A DNA stretch of 64,000 nucleotides from Pseudomonas sp. MWU16-30317. Lineage in GTDB: Bacteria; Pseudomonadota; Gammaproteobacteria; Pseudomonadales; Pseudomonadaceae. Below the pieces are notes generated by a model, which searched no databases, was not told the origin of the DNA, and saw only the letters and a program-made list of their open reading frames with translations. Where the stretch lies: positions 186,001 to 250,000 of the forward strand of contig NZ_JAIWJA010000003.1 in NCBI RefSeq assembly GCF_020515695.1, read 5' to 3'. Positions 63,499 to 64,000 of this stretch are shown here, piece after piece; positions within the stretch are counted from its first letter, which is position 1; every line of letters begins with the position of its first letter. The position numbers and the translations under genes are program-made.

Positions 63499-63572
63499 GG
63501 CCCTTCGCGAGCAAGCTATGCTCCCACAGTGTCTACCATACACATGTGGGAGCAAGGCTTGCCCGCGAAGAA
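63499..63572. repeat. REPIN
   Basis: Arms GGCCCTTCGCGAGCAAGC with TATGCTCCCACA, and TGTGGGAGCAAGGCTTGCCC ending GCGAAG; between convergent genes. Confidence 0.82.
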
Positions 63573-63590
63573 TGGCGCAAGGCCACCGCA

Positions 63591-64000
63591 TCAATCGATT
63601 TTGACGACCTTGGCCAGCACGATTTTCGGGCCCTTCATCTTTTTCAGGATGATGCGCAAGCCTTCGACTTCGAGCACTTCCTCTTCCTCGGGTACCCGCT
63701 TGAGCGTTTCGTAGATGAGCCCGGCCAGGGTCTCCGCCTCGATGTGGTCAAGGTCGATGCCCAGCAGGCGCTCGAGCTTGAACAACGGCGTATCACCGCG
63801 CACCAGCAGCTTGCCGGGCTGATAGGCGAGGATACCGCGCTCGGCCTTGCGGTGTTCGTCCTGAATGTCGCCGACCAGCACTTCCAGCACGTCTTCCATG
63901 GTCAGGTAGCCGATCACTTTTGCGTCGGCTTCCTCGACCAATGCGAAGTGCGCTGCGCCTTTGCGGAACTGCTCCAGCAGGCGCGACAGCGGCATGTGCT
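63591..64000 (-). CDS. CorC/HlyC-family CBS-domain protein (partial, 5' end beyond the window)
   Basis: The last 136 or so residues of a hemolysin-C/CorC-type membrane protein: part of a CBS pair (EQFRKGAAHFALVEEADAKVIGYLTMEDVLEVLVGDIQDEH) followed by the CorC_HlyC transporter-associated domain (about 65-135; LLVRGDTPLFKLERLLGIDLDHIEAETLAGLIYETLKRVPEEEEVLEVEGLRIILKKMKG). Family members act in Mg2+/Co2+ handling. The N-terminal membrane domain must lie past 64000. Confidence 0.85.
   Translation of the reverse strand, partial: HMPLSRLLEQFRKGAAHFALVEEADAKVIGYLTMEDVLEVLVGDIQDEHRKAERGILAYQPGKLLVRGDTPLFKLERLLGIDLDHIEAETLAGLIYETLKRVPEEEEVLEVEGLRIILKKMKGPKIVLAKVVKID

Overview
The window looks like a Pseudomonas chromosome segment (fluorescens/putida-type). 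The support is high GC with strong third-position bias, many REP/REPIN elements of the GTGGGAGCAAGGCTTGCCCGCGAA kind, and familiar neighbourhoods: uvrD beside a GGDEF-EAL gene, a LysR gene divergent from two-subunit pyruvate carboxylase, aspA with a divergent LysR gene, purEK, and pstSCAB-phoU followed by a response regulator, an M23 peptidase and a CorC-type protein. I see no rRNA, tRNA, CRISPR array, insertion sequence or prophage.

Layout. 1-17.7 kb is mostly housekeeping: an FMN-dependent hydroxy-acid dehydrogenase overlapping a HisC-type aminotransferase, cardiolipin synthase, a CobW-type GTPase gene broken by one in-frame TAA, pdxY, thioesterase, CPA2 antiporter, a SMI1/KNR4-fold protein, a Tim44-domain protein, uvrD and a PAS-GGDEF-EAL protein. 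17.8-29.9 kb is an accessory island: a two-partner secretion/contact-dependent inhibition locus in the order cdiB-cdiA-immunity (read on the minus strand), with a giant 3099-residue exoprotein, an AT-rich C-terminal toxin/immunity module, and, upstream of cdiB, the decayed remnant of a second cdiB-cdiA junction. 29.9-35.6 kb carries an RpiR-type regulator, a small conserved protein, a LysR regulator and pyruvate carboxylase subunits A and B. 35.7-48 kb holds an autotransporter, two overlapping GNAT genes, a PaiB-like protein divergent from a MocR regulator, a bestrophin, asparaginase, aspartase with its LysR neighbour, and a secreted metzincin. 48.2-52.6 kb has purEK behind an apparent terminator-containing leader, small envelope proteins, a hexose-phosphate mutarotase and a thioesterase. 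53-64 kb is an MFS transporter followed by the phosphate system, with Pho boxes before pstS and pstC, then phoU, a response regulator, an M23 peptidase and a partial CorC-like gene.

Functional themes. Asparaginase and aspartase feed asparagine to aspartate to fumarate, and PycAB supplies oxaloacetate, so several genes serve C4 anaplerosis. The pst-phoU genes form one phosphate-starvation regulon. The cdi locus and the autotransporter are the two surface-protein systems.

The most interesting signals are the cdi toxin/immunity pair and the second-locus remnant, the purE leader with an intrinsic terminator and no room for a promoter after it, the paired palindromes between the LysR gene and pycA, the HexR-like palindrome before the RpiR gene, a 12-bp tandem repeat made of DnaA-box-like units inside the MocR linker, and the enlarged periplasmic regions of PstC and PstA. 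All assignments come from reading sequence and remembered family features; no database search was run.
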